Shown here piece after piece: positions 43,638 to 52,148 of a DNA stretch of 64,000 nucleotides. The notes beneath the pieces were generated by a model. That model had not been told where the DNA came from. It did no database searches and worked only from the letters and a program-made list of their open reading frames with translations. Location of the stretch: contig NZ_JBHRSA010000004.1 of assembly GCF_042643145.1 (NCBI RefSeq), forward strand, positions 124,001 through 188,000, written 5' to 3'. The position numbers were made by a program, and so were the translations under genes. The stretch's first letter is position 1. Each line of letters begins with the position of its first letter. Source of the stretch: Virgibacillus_O xinjiangensis. GTDB taxonomy: Bacteria; Bacillota; Bacilli; Bacillales; Amphibacillaceae.

Positions 43638-44903
43638 TCATTCCCTTTTTTTCACTTTAAAATCATCCAAGAAATCCTTTTGAAGACTGGTTCCCGGCTG
43701 TAAACGAGCTTCAGATGAGGAGGGTAGATTCTCGACGAAGGTGTCCTTTCCATACTTCTCTTTCAGTTCATCAATCGCTTGGTATAGTTTCTCTTTGCCT
43801 GCTTCTTGTTCATAAGTGAAAATATCCAACTGTTTCGCAATCTTCTTTTTTTCCTCTACATCTTGTAACGTGATGCCAAGAAGACGGATCGGTTCCTGAT
43901 CCCAATGTTTGTCCAGCAGTTCCTTTGCAACCTGGACAATTTCCTCTTTCCCGTCTACATACTCATACAGTTTTCTGCTCCTTGTGATGGTTCTTCTATC
44001 ATGGTATCTAAGCATCAACTGGACAGATTTCCCTGCAGCCTGCTTCCTTTTCAATCTCCTTTCCACGTTATCACCCAAAATTCCAAGGAGCTTATTTATC
44101 TCCCTTTCATCCACGGTATCGTGTGGGAGAGTCTGAGAACTACCAATGCTTTTAAACTCATGAACTGCCTCTGGGTCTACCGGGCGCTGGTCGATCCCAT
44201 TAGCTCTGTCCTTCAATCTTACCCCATTGATTCCAAGCATCTGTTTTAAAGCATAAGCGTCCTTATTGGCGAGGTCCCCTATGGTATAGACGGATACATC
44301 CTTCAGTTTTGCTGCAGTCTTTTCCCCTACTCCATGCATTTCAGCAACAGGAAGGGGCCAAAGCACCTTCTCAACTTCCCTCTTTCTTAGGATGGTAATG
44401 CCTAAAGGTTTTTTCATGTCCGAAGCCATCTTGGCAAGGAATTTATTGGGTGCAATACCTATACTGCAAGGCAAACCAAGTTCTTTAAGAATTTTAGCCT
44501 GCAGCTTCTCCGCCAAACCGATGGGAGTGCCAGACCAGTCAGCATTGGTGACATCCATGTATCCTTCATCAATGGAAACAGGTTGTACGATAGGAGTCAC
44601 TTCTGCCAGCATTTGAAATATCTGACTGGAAGCCGCCCGGTAGCGCTCAAAATTTGGGCGCATAACAATTAAATCCGGACATAGTTTCCTCGCCTGCCAT
44701 AAAGGCATCGTAGTTTTCACACCTTCCGCCCTTGCTTCATAACTGCTTGTAACTACAATACCTTTCCGCTCTTGCGGATTTCCTGCAATAGCCAAAGGCT
44801 TGCCTTTCAGCTCGGGATTAAAAGCCATTTCTACAGATGCATAGAAACAGTTCATATCTATATGAAAAATGACCCTTCCTTTCTTCAGCCGTTCTTCTTC
44901 CAT
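43638..44903 (-). CDS. dinB: DNA polymerase IV (Y-family, PolY1)
   Basis: A 421-residue translesion DNA polymerase. Catalytic acidic residues are Asp16 in FHIDMNCFYASVE and Asp112/Glu113 in SIDEGYMD. A helix-hairpin-helix (MHGVGEKTAAKL) and little-finger domain follow. A sliding-clamp motif QLDIF is near residue 365. The position next to yqjE corresponds to B. subtilis yqjH (polY1). Confidence 0.93.
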   Translation of the reverse strand: MEEERLKKGRVIFHIDMNCFYASVEMAFNPELKGKPLAIAGNPQERKGIVVTSSYEARAEGVKTTMPLWQARKLCPDLIVMRPNFERYRAASSQIFQMLAEVTPIVQPVSIDEGYMDVTNADWSGTPIGLAEKLQAKILKELGLPCSIGIAPNKFLAKMASDMKKPLGITILRKREVEKVLWPLPVAEMHGVGEKTAAKLKDVSVYTIGDLANKDAYALKQMLGINGVRLKDRANGIDQRPVDPEAVHEFKSIGSSQTLPHDTVDEREINKLLGILGDNVERRLKRKQAAGKSVQLMLRYHDRRTITRSRKLYEYVDGKEEIVQVAKELLDKHWDQEPIRLLGITLQDVEEKKKIAKQLDIFTYEQEAGKEKLYQAIDELKEKYGKDTFVENLPSSSEARLQPGTSLQKDFLDDFKVKKRE

Positions 44904-44953
44904 GTAAATAACACCCTTTGAAAACGTATGATCGCCTTCCTATTATAGCATAA

Positions 44954-44981
44954 AAGGACCCTTCGGAGGAAAAGGGCCCTT
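44954..44981 (-). terminator. Terminator after yqjE
   Basis: aagggccctt and aagggtcctt pair on the minus strand (one G-U) around an 8-base loop and are followed by TTTATGC. It ends the methylmalonyl/yqjE unit. Confidence 0.65.
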
Positions 44982-44990
44982 CTATCTCTG

Positions 44991-46115
44991 TTATTCAGCT
45001 GTCTGCCTGATAATAGCAGTGACAAGTTCGGTCACCTTTACAAGTTCCCCTACTTGGATCCTCTCATTTGTTGTATGGATCTCTTCATAACCCACTGCTA
45101 GATTAACCGTAGGAATCCCGAAGCCAGCAATGATATTAGCATCACTGCCTCCGCCACTTTTGAGCAGTTTACTTTCTCTGCCGATGCTCTCGGCCGCTTT
45201 TCTGGCTGTTTCCACTACTTTGTCTCCAGCTTTCTGAGAGTACCCGGGGTACATGACTTTTATCGTAACATCTGCCGATCCACCCATATCCTGGGCTGTC
45301 TCCTCAAAAGCTTCCTTCATTCTAGCTGCCTGCCGCTCCATTTTTTCAGGGTTCAATGACCTTGCTTCAGCTAAAATTTCGACGTGGTCAACAACGATAT
45401 TTGTTTGCTTTCCCCCTTCGAATCTTCCAATGTTTGCTGTTGTTTCCTCATCAATCCGACCGTGGGGCATCTTCGAGATAGCTTTCGCAGCAATAGTGAT
45501 GGCAGAAACGCCCTTTTCGGGAGCCAGCCCTGCATGTGCTGTCTTCCCTTTGACAATCGCATTGATTTTGGCTTGTGTCGGTGCAGCCACCACAATATCC
45601 CCAACATCTCCGTTGCTATCAAGTGCATATCCGTATGCAGCATGAATCAGGGAACGGTCCAGCGCCTTGGCCCCTACCAGCCCTGATTCTTCCCCGACGG
45701 TTATTACAAATTGAATATCGCCATGGGGGATTTGATTTTCCTGTACCGTACGTATGGATTCAATCATAGCAGCTAAGCCTGCCTTGTCATCTGCTCCTAA
45801 AATCGTTGTACCATCTGAAACGATATAACCATCCTTGATTTGCGGTTTAATCGCTTTCCCAGGCACCACAGTATCCATATGAGAGGTGAAATAAATCGGA
45901 TCCGCCCCAGGAGTTGTACCCTTCCATGTACATATCAGATTGCCGGCACCATGCCCGGTGAGTTCTTTGGAATTGTCCTCTACTACATCGATTCCCAGGC
46001 CGGTGAATTTCTTTGTTAATACTTCCGCTATTTCACGTTCATTTTTGGTTTCCGAATCGACTTGTACCAAGTCAAAAAATTCTTCAACCAGTCTCTCTTC
46101 ATTGATGCTGACCAT
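44991..46115 (-). CDS. yqjE: M20-family peptidase YqjE (tripeptidase-like)
   Basis: A 374-residue di-zinc aminopeptidase related to peptidase T. Metal and catalytic residues are seen in TSHMDTV, TTILGADDKAGLAA and ITVGEESGLVGA; a dimerisation lid lies between. ATG 46115 follows GGAGGAACATAG. It is 26 bases downstream of the carboxyltransferase gene and so co-transcribed with it, as in B. subtilis (yqjD-yqjE). The peptide substrate is unknown. Confidence 0.9.
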   Translation of the reverse strand: MVSINEERLVEEFFDLVQVDSETKNEREIAEVLTKKFTGLGIDVVEDNSKELTGHGAGNLICTWKGTTPGADPIYFTSHMDTVVPGKAIKPQIKDGYIVSDGTTILGADDKAGLAAMIESIRTVQENQIPHGDIQFVITVGEESGLVGAKALDRSLIHAAYGYALDSNGDVGDIVVAAPTQAKINAIVKGKTAHAGLAPEKGVSAITIAAKAISKMPHGRIDEETTANIGRFEGGKQTNIVVDHVEILAEARSLNPEKMERQAARMKEAFEETAQDMGGSADVTIKVMYPGYSQKAGDKVVETARKAAESIGRESKLLKSGGGSDANIIAGFGIPTVNLAVGYEEIHTTNERIQVGELVKVTELVTAIIRQTAE

Positions 46116-46141
46116 TCTATGTTCCTCCATTACTTGATGAA

Positions 46142-47689
46142 TTAAAGCGGCATATTCCCGTGTTTTTTCTGTGGCCGCTCCTCTTGTTTATTATGCAGCA
46201 TCTCCAAGGCCTGTACCAGCTTTATGCGTGTTTCCCTTGGATCAATTACGTCATCGACCATTCCCAGACCAGCTGCGACATAAGGGTTGGCAAATTTCTT
46301 ACGGTACAGATCTATCTTTTCCTGTCTCGTATGCTCCGGGTTTTCACTTTCAGCTATTTCCTTGGCAAAGATAATATTTGCAGCCCCATCCGGACCCATT
46401 ACTGCTATCTCCGCGTTCGGCCATGCATATACCAGATCCGCTCCGATCGATTTACTGTTCAGGGCTACATACGCCCCTCCATATGCCTTTCTCGTGATAA
46501 CAGTAATTTTCGGTACGGTTGCTTCTGAATAAGCATACAGTATCTTTGCACCGTGGCGGATGATACCCCCATGCTCTTGTTTGACACCTGGAAAGAAACC
46601 GGTAACATCTTCAAAAGTAATCAAGGGAATATTGAAAGAATCACAGAATCGGATAAACCTGGCTGCTTTATCGCTTGAATCGATATCTAGTCCGCCTGCC
46701 AAATGTTTCGGCTGATTGCATACCAGTCCGATAGTCTCTCCTTTGATCCGTGCAAAACCGATAACAATGTTCTTCGCAAAGTCTTTATGGATCTCAAAGA
46801 AGCTGTCCTGGTCAACTACCTGGCGTATTACTTTTTTGACATCATAAGGGCTTCTAGCGTTATAGGGCACAATGTCGGTAAGGTCGGGACGGAAATCATC
46901 CATTTCAGGAGTCTCCCGCTTATCAGCTTTTTCCTTACTGTTGGCTGGAAGATACTCTATCAATTTGCATACTGCATCTAATGCTTCTTCCTCCCTCGAC
47001 GCCTTGAAATGGGCATTTCCACTTTTGGAATTATGTATATCCGCCCCGCCCAGACCTTCTGATGAAATTTTTTCCCCAGTCACTGTTTCAATCACTTTCG
47101 GGCCAGTTATAAACATTTGGGAGGTCTTCTCCACCATGAATACAAAATCAGTGATAGCTGGAGAGTACACGGCACCGCCGGCACTCGGACCCATGATTAC
47201 AGAGATTTGAGGGATTACACCAGAATAAATCGAGTTCCGGTAAAAGACCTGTCCATACCCATCAAGTGATGAAACACCTTCTTGGATACGAGCACCGCCG
47301 GAATCATTCAAACCGATGAATGGAACACCATTCTTGGCGGCTAAATCCATTACAGCCGCAATTTTTTTCCCATGCATTTCCCCCAGCGCTCCACCATAGA
47401 CGGTAAAATCCTGTGCGAATAAATATACTGGTTTCCCAGAGATTTTTCCATACCCGGTGACGACACCTTCCCCTTTTGCATTATTGGTGTCCATGCCGAA
47501 GTCCGACGACCGGTGTTCAATGAATGGATTCAGTTCGACAAATGAACCATCATCCAAAAGATAGTCTATCCGTTCTCTAGCTGTCATCTTCCCTTTTTCA
47601 TGCTGCTTGTCAATCCGTTCATCTCCCCCTCCGAGCTCCACCTGACGCCGTTTATCATACAACTCATTGATCTTATCGAATATATCCAT
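46142..47689 (-). CDS. yqjD: Acyl-CoA carboxyltransferase, propionyl/methylmalonyl-CoA type (YqjD)
   Basis: A 515-residue carboxyltransferase beta subunit of the propionyl-CoA carboxylase/methylmalonyl-CoA decarboxylase family. It shows KMTARERIDYLLDDGSF, the oxyanion-hole loops NDSGGARIQEG and GPSAGGAVYSPA in the N-half, and RKAYGGAYVALNSK in the C-half. Its ATG overlaps the stop of the mutase-epimerase fusion (TAATG), so translation is coupled. No biotin carboxylase or biotin-carrier gene is in the window. The operon points to propionyl-CoA/methylmalonyl-CoA as substrate. Confidence 0.9.
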   Translation of the reverse strand: MDIFDKINELYDKRRQVELGGGDERIDKQHEKGKMTARERIDYLLDDGSFVELNPFIEHRSSDFGMDTNNAKGEGVVTGYGKISGKPVYLFAQDFTVYGGALGEMHGKKIAAVMDLAAKNGVPFIGLNDSGGARIQEGVSSLDGYGQVFYRNSIYSGVIPQISVIMGPSAGGAVYSPAITDFVFMVEKTSQMFITGPKVIETVTGEKISSEGLGGADIHNSKSGNAHFKASREEEALDAVCKLIEYLPANSKEKADKRETPEMDDFRPDLTDIVPYNARSPYDVKKVIRQVVDQDSFFEIHKDFAKNIVIGFARIKGETIGLVCNQPKHLAGGLDIDSSDKAARFIRFCDSFNIPLITFEDVTGFFPGVKQEHGGIIRHGAKILYAYSEATVPKITVITRKAYGGAYVALNSKSIGADLVYAWPNAEIAVMGPDGAANIIFAKEIAESENPEHTRQEKIDLYRKKFANPYVAAGLGMVDDVIDPRETRIKLVQALEMLHNKQEERPQKKHGNMPL

Positions 47690-48513
47690 TATTCTTCACT
47701 TCCTTCTGCCGGTTGGCAAAGCTCATATAACACACCATGAGCTGCCTTTGGATGAAGGAAGGCAACTTGCGTGTCATGTGCCCCAGGTCGAGGATCGTTA
47801 TCAATCAGTTTTACGCCTTGGCTTGCAAGCTGACGAAGCCGCTCTTTGATATCCCTTGTTTCAAGTGCAATGTGATGGATGCCTTCTCCCTTCTTATCAA
47901 GGAATTTACGGATCGGGGACGTGTCATCCAGCGGTTCCAGCAATTCAATTCTGGATTCACCGATCTTTAAAAAGGCCACTTTGACTCCTTCCGTTTGTAC
48001 CTCCTCAACAGCTTCCAGTTCAAGTCCTACCGAGTCTGAATAAAAAGGAAGCGCCGAATCGATATTTTCGACCGCTATCCCAATATGTGAAATCTTCTCC
48101 GGCCGCTGTCCTCCGGGACGATCGGGTTGAATAAGATCCTTGATATAGTTTGCCAACGCTTCCGTTGAAGATCCACTGGTGAATATCTTTTTCACCCCTT
48201 TTTCCAGCAGAAACGGGATATCTTCCGTAGGGATGACACCTCCGCCCACTACAGGGATGTCATCTGCATTTCTCTTCACCAGTTCATCTATAACCTTTGG
48301 AAAGAGTGTCTTATGTGCGCCTGATAATGATGATAGGCCTATTACATCCACATCTTCTTGGATGGCTGCCTGGGCGATCTGTACCGGAGATTGTCGAAGA
48401 CCAGTATAGATCACCTCCATCCCATGATCCCTTAATGCTTGAGAAATAACCAATGCGCCACGATCATGCCCATCGAGGCCTGGTTTTGCTACCAATACAC
48501 GTATCTTTCCCAT
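47689..48513 (-). CDS. Fusion: methylmalonyl-CoA mutase B12-binding subunit + methylmalonyl-CoA epimerase
   Basis: A 274-residue protein made of two known parts. Residues 1-128 are the cobalamin-binding domain of methylmalonyl-CoA mutase, with DGHDRG (14-19, His16 being the expected cobalt ligand), SSLSGAH and VVGGGVIP. Residues about 139-270 are a glyoxalase-fold methylmalonyl-CoA epimerase with likely metal ligands His143, His214 and Glu264. A short proline/glycine linker (130-138) joins them. It would supply B12 to the large subunit and racemise the substrate. It sits 15 bases after the mutase gene. In many genomes these are separate proteins. Confidence 0.9.
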   Translation of the reverse strand: MGKIRVLVAKPGLDGHDRGALVISQALRDHGMEVIYTGLRQSPVQIAQAAIQEDVDVIGLSSLSGAHKTLFPKVIDELVKRNADDIPVVGGGVIPTEDIPFLLEKGVKKIFTSGSSTEALANYIKDLIQPDRPGGQRPEKISHIGIAVENIDSALPFYSDSVGLELEAVEEVQTEGVKVAFLKIGESRIELLEPLDDTSPIRKFLDKKGEGIHHIALETRDIKERLRQLASQGVKLIDNDPRPGAHDTQVAFLHPKAAHGVLYELCQPAEGSEE

Positions 48514-48528
48514 GCTATAACTCCCCCT

Positions 48529-50175
48529 CTATATGCCTGAATACTCTCCGAATTCTTCCCTTAAAACATTACATATTTCCCCTACCGTCGCATATACCCT
48601 CACAGCTTCTAAAATATGCGGGATGAGATTTTCCTTCTCATCAACCGCAGCACTGCGGATGGCATGAAGAGCTTTTTCCACCTCTTCTGTATTTCGTTCT
48701 TCTCTCAGTTCCTTAATCGCTTCAACCTGGGACTGTTCCAGCTGCTCATCGACTTTCAACAGGTCCGGATTTATTTCTTCTTCCAGCCCAAACTTATTCA
48801 GCCCTACGATTATTTCTTCCTGCTTCTCAATTTTCTTTTGCGTTTCATAGGCGTTCCGGTGAATCTCTCGCTGCATGTATCCTTCTTCTACTGCCTGTAC
48901 AGCCCCACCCATTTCTTTGATTTCTTCGAGATACGCATCGATTTCCTTTTCCATTTGGTCAGTGAGCGCTTCCACATAATAAGAGCCGCCAATCGGGTCG
49001 ATGGTATCGGCCACACCACTTTCATAGCCGATAATCTGCTGTGTCCGGAGCGCAATCCTTGCAGACTCTTCTGTAGGCAATGACAAAGCCTCGTCTCTTG
49101 AATTGGTGTGAAGACTTTGTGTTCCCCCGAGTACAGCAGCCAGTGCTTGTAGTGTAACCCGTACAATATTATTATCCGGTTGCTGGGCAGTCAGGGTGGA
49201 TCCTCCTGTCTGAGTATGAAAGCGAAGTTTCCAGCTTTTCGGATTATTCGCCTGATAATGTTCTCTCATGATCTTAGCCCAAATTCTTCGTGCAGCCCGG
49301 AATTTTGCAATCTCTTCAAAGAAATTGTTATGAGCATTGAAAAAGAAAGCAAGACGCGGGGCAAACGAATCAACCTCAAGCCCGGATTCTATCGCAGCGT
49401 CCACGTAAGCCATGCCATTTGCCAAAGTAAATGCTGCCTCCTGTACAGCAGTCGAGCCTGCTTCCCTGATATGATAGCCGGAAATGCTTATGGTGTTGAA
49501 TCGCGGAACATACTGTTGGCAATAATCAAATATATTGGTAATCAGGCGCATGGATGGTTTTGGAGGATATATGTAAGTGCCCCTGGCAATATACTCCTTC
49601 AGAATATCATTTTGAATGGTTCCAGTCAGTTTTTCTGGAGGGACACCCTGCTTCTCTCCGACTGCAATATACATGCATAGCAGAATCGCGGCTGGCGCAT
49701 TGATCGTCATCGAAGTACTGACCTTATCCAAAGGAATACCGTTCAGCAACTTTTCCATATCCTTCAAGGAATCGATCGCAACACCTACTTTACCTACCTC
49801 TCCTTCCGACATCGGATCATCTGAATCGTAGCCTATCTGGGTCGGCAGATCAAATGCAACCGAGAGCCCAGTCTGCCCCTGGTCCAATAGATAGCGGAAA
49901 CGTTTGTTAGTCTCAGAAGCACTGCCGAACCCAGCATACTGACGCATGGTCCACAACTTGCTCCTGTACATGGTCGGCTGGATTCCTCTCGTATATGGAT
50001 ATTCCCCTGGATACCCAAGTTCATGTTCTACTTCATTTCCCCCATCATATAAACGATCCACTTCTATGTCTGATGACGTTGTAAATGGGTCTTTCCGTTC
50101 AGGGAAGCGCTTTAATACGGAATCCACTGACTTTTCCCAATTCTCTTTTTGCATTTCATCCTTTCGGTCGGTCAT
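48529..50175 (-). CDS. Methylmalonyl-CoA mutase, large (catalytic) subunit without B12 domain
   Basis: A 548-residue TIM-barrel mutase subunit that interconverts methylmalonyl-CoA and succinyl-CoA with adenosylcobalamin. Seen: LWTMRQYAGFGSA, LSVAFDLPTQIGYDSDDP, GTIQNDILKEYIARGTYIYPP and TISISGYHIREAGST. A Tyr in TMYRSK and Arg in ARGTYIYPP keep the methylmalonyl-type substrate residues, against isobutyryl-CoA mutase. The cobalamin domain is on the next gene. ATG 50175 is better spaced from AAAGGGG than the ATG at 50184. The GTPase chaperone MeaB is not encoded nearby. Confidence 0.93.
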   Translation of the reverse strand: MTDRKDEMQKENWEKSVDSVLKRFPERKDPFTTSSDIEVDRLYDGGNEVEHELGYPGEYPYTRGIQPTMYRSKLWTMRQYAGFGSASETNKRFRYLLDQGQTGLSVAFDLPTQIGYDSDDPMSEGEVGKVGVAIDSLKDMEKLLNGIPLDKVSTSMTINAPAAILLCMYIAVGEKQGVPPEKLTGTIQNDILKEYIARGTYIYPPKPSMRLITNIFDYCQQYVPRFNTISISGYHIREAGSTAVQEAAFTLANGMAYVDAAIESGLEVDSFAPRLAFFFNAHNNFFEEIAKFRAARRIWAKIMREHYQANNPKSWKLRFHTQTGGSTLTAQQPDNNIVRVTLQALAAVLGGTQSLHTNSRDEALSLPTEESARIALRTQQIIGYESGVADTIDPIGGSYYVEALTDQMEKEIDAYLEEIKEMGGAVQAVEEGYMQREIHRNAYETQKKIEKQEEIIVGLNKFGLEEEINPDLLKVDEQLEQSQVEAIKELREERNTEEVEKALHAIRSAAVDEKENLIPHILEAVRVYATVGEICNVLREEFGEYSGI

Positions 50176-50200
50176 CTTCTCCATCCCCTTTCGATTGATC

Positions 50201-50230
50201 CTTATAATCTCCCGTTCATTCTATTGTTAA
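50201..50230 (-). promoter_or_regulatory. Candidate promoter of the methylmalonyl-CoA genes
   Basis: On the minus strand TTAACA, 18 bases, TATAAG, about 25 bases before the mutase start. It lies back to back with the promoter of the small plus-strand gene. Confidence 0.45.
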
Positions 50231-50244
50231 ATATTTTTTGCTAC

Positions 50245-50273
50245 TTGTCCATGACAAAAATAAAAGTTAAAAT
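50245..50273 (+). promoter_or_regulatory. Candidate promoter of the Prli42-like gene
   Basis: TTGTCC, 17 bases, TAAAAT, about 36 bases before the GTG start of the small gene. Confidence 0.5.
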
Positions 50274-50308
50274 AAAAATAGCAGATGGGTTAAAAGGGGG
50301 TCTTTACT

Positions 50309-50425
50309 GTGGCAGCGAAACCTAAAAGGTCCAAACGTGAACGCAGAGTCAAATTCATGGTATATATAATGATCATTGCTATGCTTCTTTCCACATTCAC
50401 TTATGCATTTTCATTATTCATCTAA
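50309..50425 (+). CDS. Prli42-like stressosome-associated microprotein
   Basis: A 38-residue protein, GTG start eight bases after AAAGGGGG. It has a very basic N-terminus (lysine and arginine at 4-15) and one membrane helix reading FMVYIMIIAMLLSTFTYAF. This matches the pattern of Prli42, the small membrane protein that anchors the stressosome in Listeria and is common in Bacillales. The promoter before and terminator after support a stand-alone gene. Identity rests on length and pattern only. Confidence 0.75.
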   Translation: MAAKPKRSKRERRVKFMVYIMIIAMLLSTFTYAFSLFI

Positions 50426-50432
50426 TATCTAG

Positions 50433-50463
50433 GATGACTGGGACAATGAAGTTCCAGTCATCT
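50433..50463 (+). terminator. Terminator of the Prli42-like gene
   Basis: gatgactgg and ccagtcatc pair around a 12-base loop and are followed by TTTATAAA, eight bases after the stop codon. Confidence 0.8.
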
Positions 50464-50518
50464 TTATAAATTGCCACTGTAAAGTCCGATTGTAAACAGG
50501 GCGAAACAATGGATACAT

Positions 50519-51502
50519 TTACCTTCTAGCAATTTTCTGCCCCTTCTTTACATCACTCTTTTTGTATTTTTTCTTTAACAGCAGGTAATCTTCTATCTCA
50601 TGAAGCAGCCGGAAAAGATTCGCACGGATTTCGAATTCTTCTCTGGTCACCGGAAGATCTTCTGCAGCAAACTCCTGTTTCAGCTCTTCCAACTCCTCCA
50701 GAAAAACAGATGCCCTGTTTGCTGGAGTGACATTTTCTGCCAGCTTTTCGAAAAAAGACGCAATTTTTTCAGAAGTGACCACCTGATTCGGCAGTTTTGT
50801 AACCAACGGCATCATCCGTTGAAGGAGTTCGAATTGTCTTGCTCTCATGCGGAAGTATTCCCTATAGGGATGTTCACTCCTCAGTAGATGGTTCTCTCTA
50901 TCACGTTCTACCAAGTCTCCCGCGCTATCAAGTATTCTCTCCGTTTCGGTGATTTCCCTGCCATCCCACTCGATATCTTTATTTCTGACATACAGAGCTA
51001 TTTCATATAATATGACTTGAAAATTCTTTTCCAGTTGCTTTTGCTTTACGTTCAATTCATTATCAAGGCTTGGCATATATAGATTCATAAGTAAAGCTGT
51101 TCCGATACCGGTAGCGATCAATAACAGCTGGTCTAACACGAAGGCAGCCGTTATTGCCCCGCTTGCATAGAGATTCAATATGATGACCGAACTCGTCGCA
51201 ATCCCAGGGGTAACCTTAAAATAGACAGTCGTAGGAATAAAAGTCAGCAGCATAAGTCCAACAGAGACTGGATTATACCCAAAGATTTCAAAGAAGACGA
51301 AAGAAAATACAATGGCCAATAAACATGCCAGCAGACGGTGCCATGCACTTAAATAAGAACGCTTTCTTGAAGGCTGGATACAGAGAATGGTCAATATACC
51401 GGCTGATACAAAGTTTGATACACCGAACAACTGAGCAATCGTAATAGCTATAGGAGTTCCTGCTGCGGTCTTGATGGTACGATAGCCGACTTTCACAATC
51501 AT
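50519..51502 (-). CDS. yqjA: YqjA-type membrane protein (aromatic acid exporter family, DUF939)
   Basis: A 327-residue protein with about five or six membrane spans in the first 150 residues (starting VGYRTIKTAAGTPIAITIAQL) and a soluble helical C-terminal half. This is the FUSC-like layout of Bacillus YqjA. ATG 51502 follows GAGGGAG. The exported compound is unknown. A terminator is not seen downstream on the minus strand, but the small plus-strand gene's hairpin is close. Confidence 0.85.
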   Translation of the reverse strand: MIVKVGYRTIKTAAGTPIAITIAQLFGVSNFVSAGILTILCIQPSRKRSYLSAWHRLLACLLAIVFSFVFFEIFGYNPVSVGLMLLTFIPTTVYFKVTPGIATSSVIILNLYASGAITAAFVLDQLLLIATGIGTALLMNLYMPSLDNELNVKQKQLEKNFQVILYEIALYVRNKDIEWDGREITETERILDSAGDLVERDRENHLLRSEHPYREYFRMRARQFELLQRMMPLVTKLPNQVVTSEKIASFFEKLAENVTPANRASVFLEELEELKQEFAAEDLPVTREEFEIRANLFRLLHEIEDYLLLKKKYKKSDVKKGQKIARR

Positions 51503-51536
51503 ATCTCCCTCGTTCACAAATCCTTTTGTTATAAAA

Positions 51537-51572
51537 AGGAGGCTAACCTCACTGGTGAGAGGCAGCCTCCTG
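51537..51572 (-). terminator. Terminator after brxB
   Basis: An imperfect stem (AGGAGGCT...AGCCTCCT with inner CTCAC/GTGAG) followed by TTTTTATAAC on the minus strand, about 60 bases past brxB. Confidence 0.75.
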
Positions 51573-51631
51573 GTAATGCATGTATCCGGGGCTCTGCCAG
51601 CCCTTCCTTTGATCCATCAAACTGCTTTTCG

Positions 51632-52063
51632 TTACAGCTCTTCACAGTGCTCATCGTAAATTTTTTGAAGCTGGCCTACCACATCCATAGTAGAATGACC
51701 TTCAATATCATGACGCTCCAACATCGTTACGATTTTACCGTCTTTCAGCAAAGCAAACGATGGGGAAGATGGCGGATACCCTTCGAAATATTCACGTGCC
51801 CTTTCAGTCGCTTCCCTGTCCTGTCCAGCGAATACAGTGACAAGATGGTCAGGGCGTTTGTCATAATGAATGGAATTGGCTGCAGCTGGCCTTGCTACTC
51901 CGCCTGCACATCCACAAGTGGAGTTTACCATTACAAGGGTAGTTCCCTCCTGTTTCAAGGCTTGATCCACTTCTTCCGGTGTGGTGAGTTCCTGATAACC
52001 GGCTTCCTGAATATCTTTACGCGCTGCATCCACGATGTCATTCATGAATAAATTAAAATCCAT
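51632..52063 (-). CDS. brxB: Bacilliredoxin BrxB (YqiW)
   Basis: A 143-residue protein of the BrxA/BrxB family, which removes bacillithiol from proteins after oxidative stress. The CGC active site is Cys50-Gly-Cys52 in VNSTCGCAGGVARPA. AAAAGGAGA lies upstream of the ATG. It sits just downstream of bkdB, as yqiW does in B. subtilis. Its partner reductase YpdA is at the other end of this window. Confidence 0.93.
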   Translation of the reverse strand: MDFNLFMNDIVDAARKDIQEAGYQELTTPEEVDQALKQEGTTLVMVNSTCGCAGGVARPAAANSIHYDKRPDHLVTVFAGQDREATERAREYFEGYPPSSPSFALLKDGKIVTMLERHDIEGHSTMDVVGQLQKIYDEHCEEL

Positions 52064-52148
52064 AGGACAAATCTCCTTTTATTAGACTGGTTTCTTATTA
52101 CATAGCTTAACAAGTTTACTTTAGTTTTTCAATAAAATGGCAATATCC

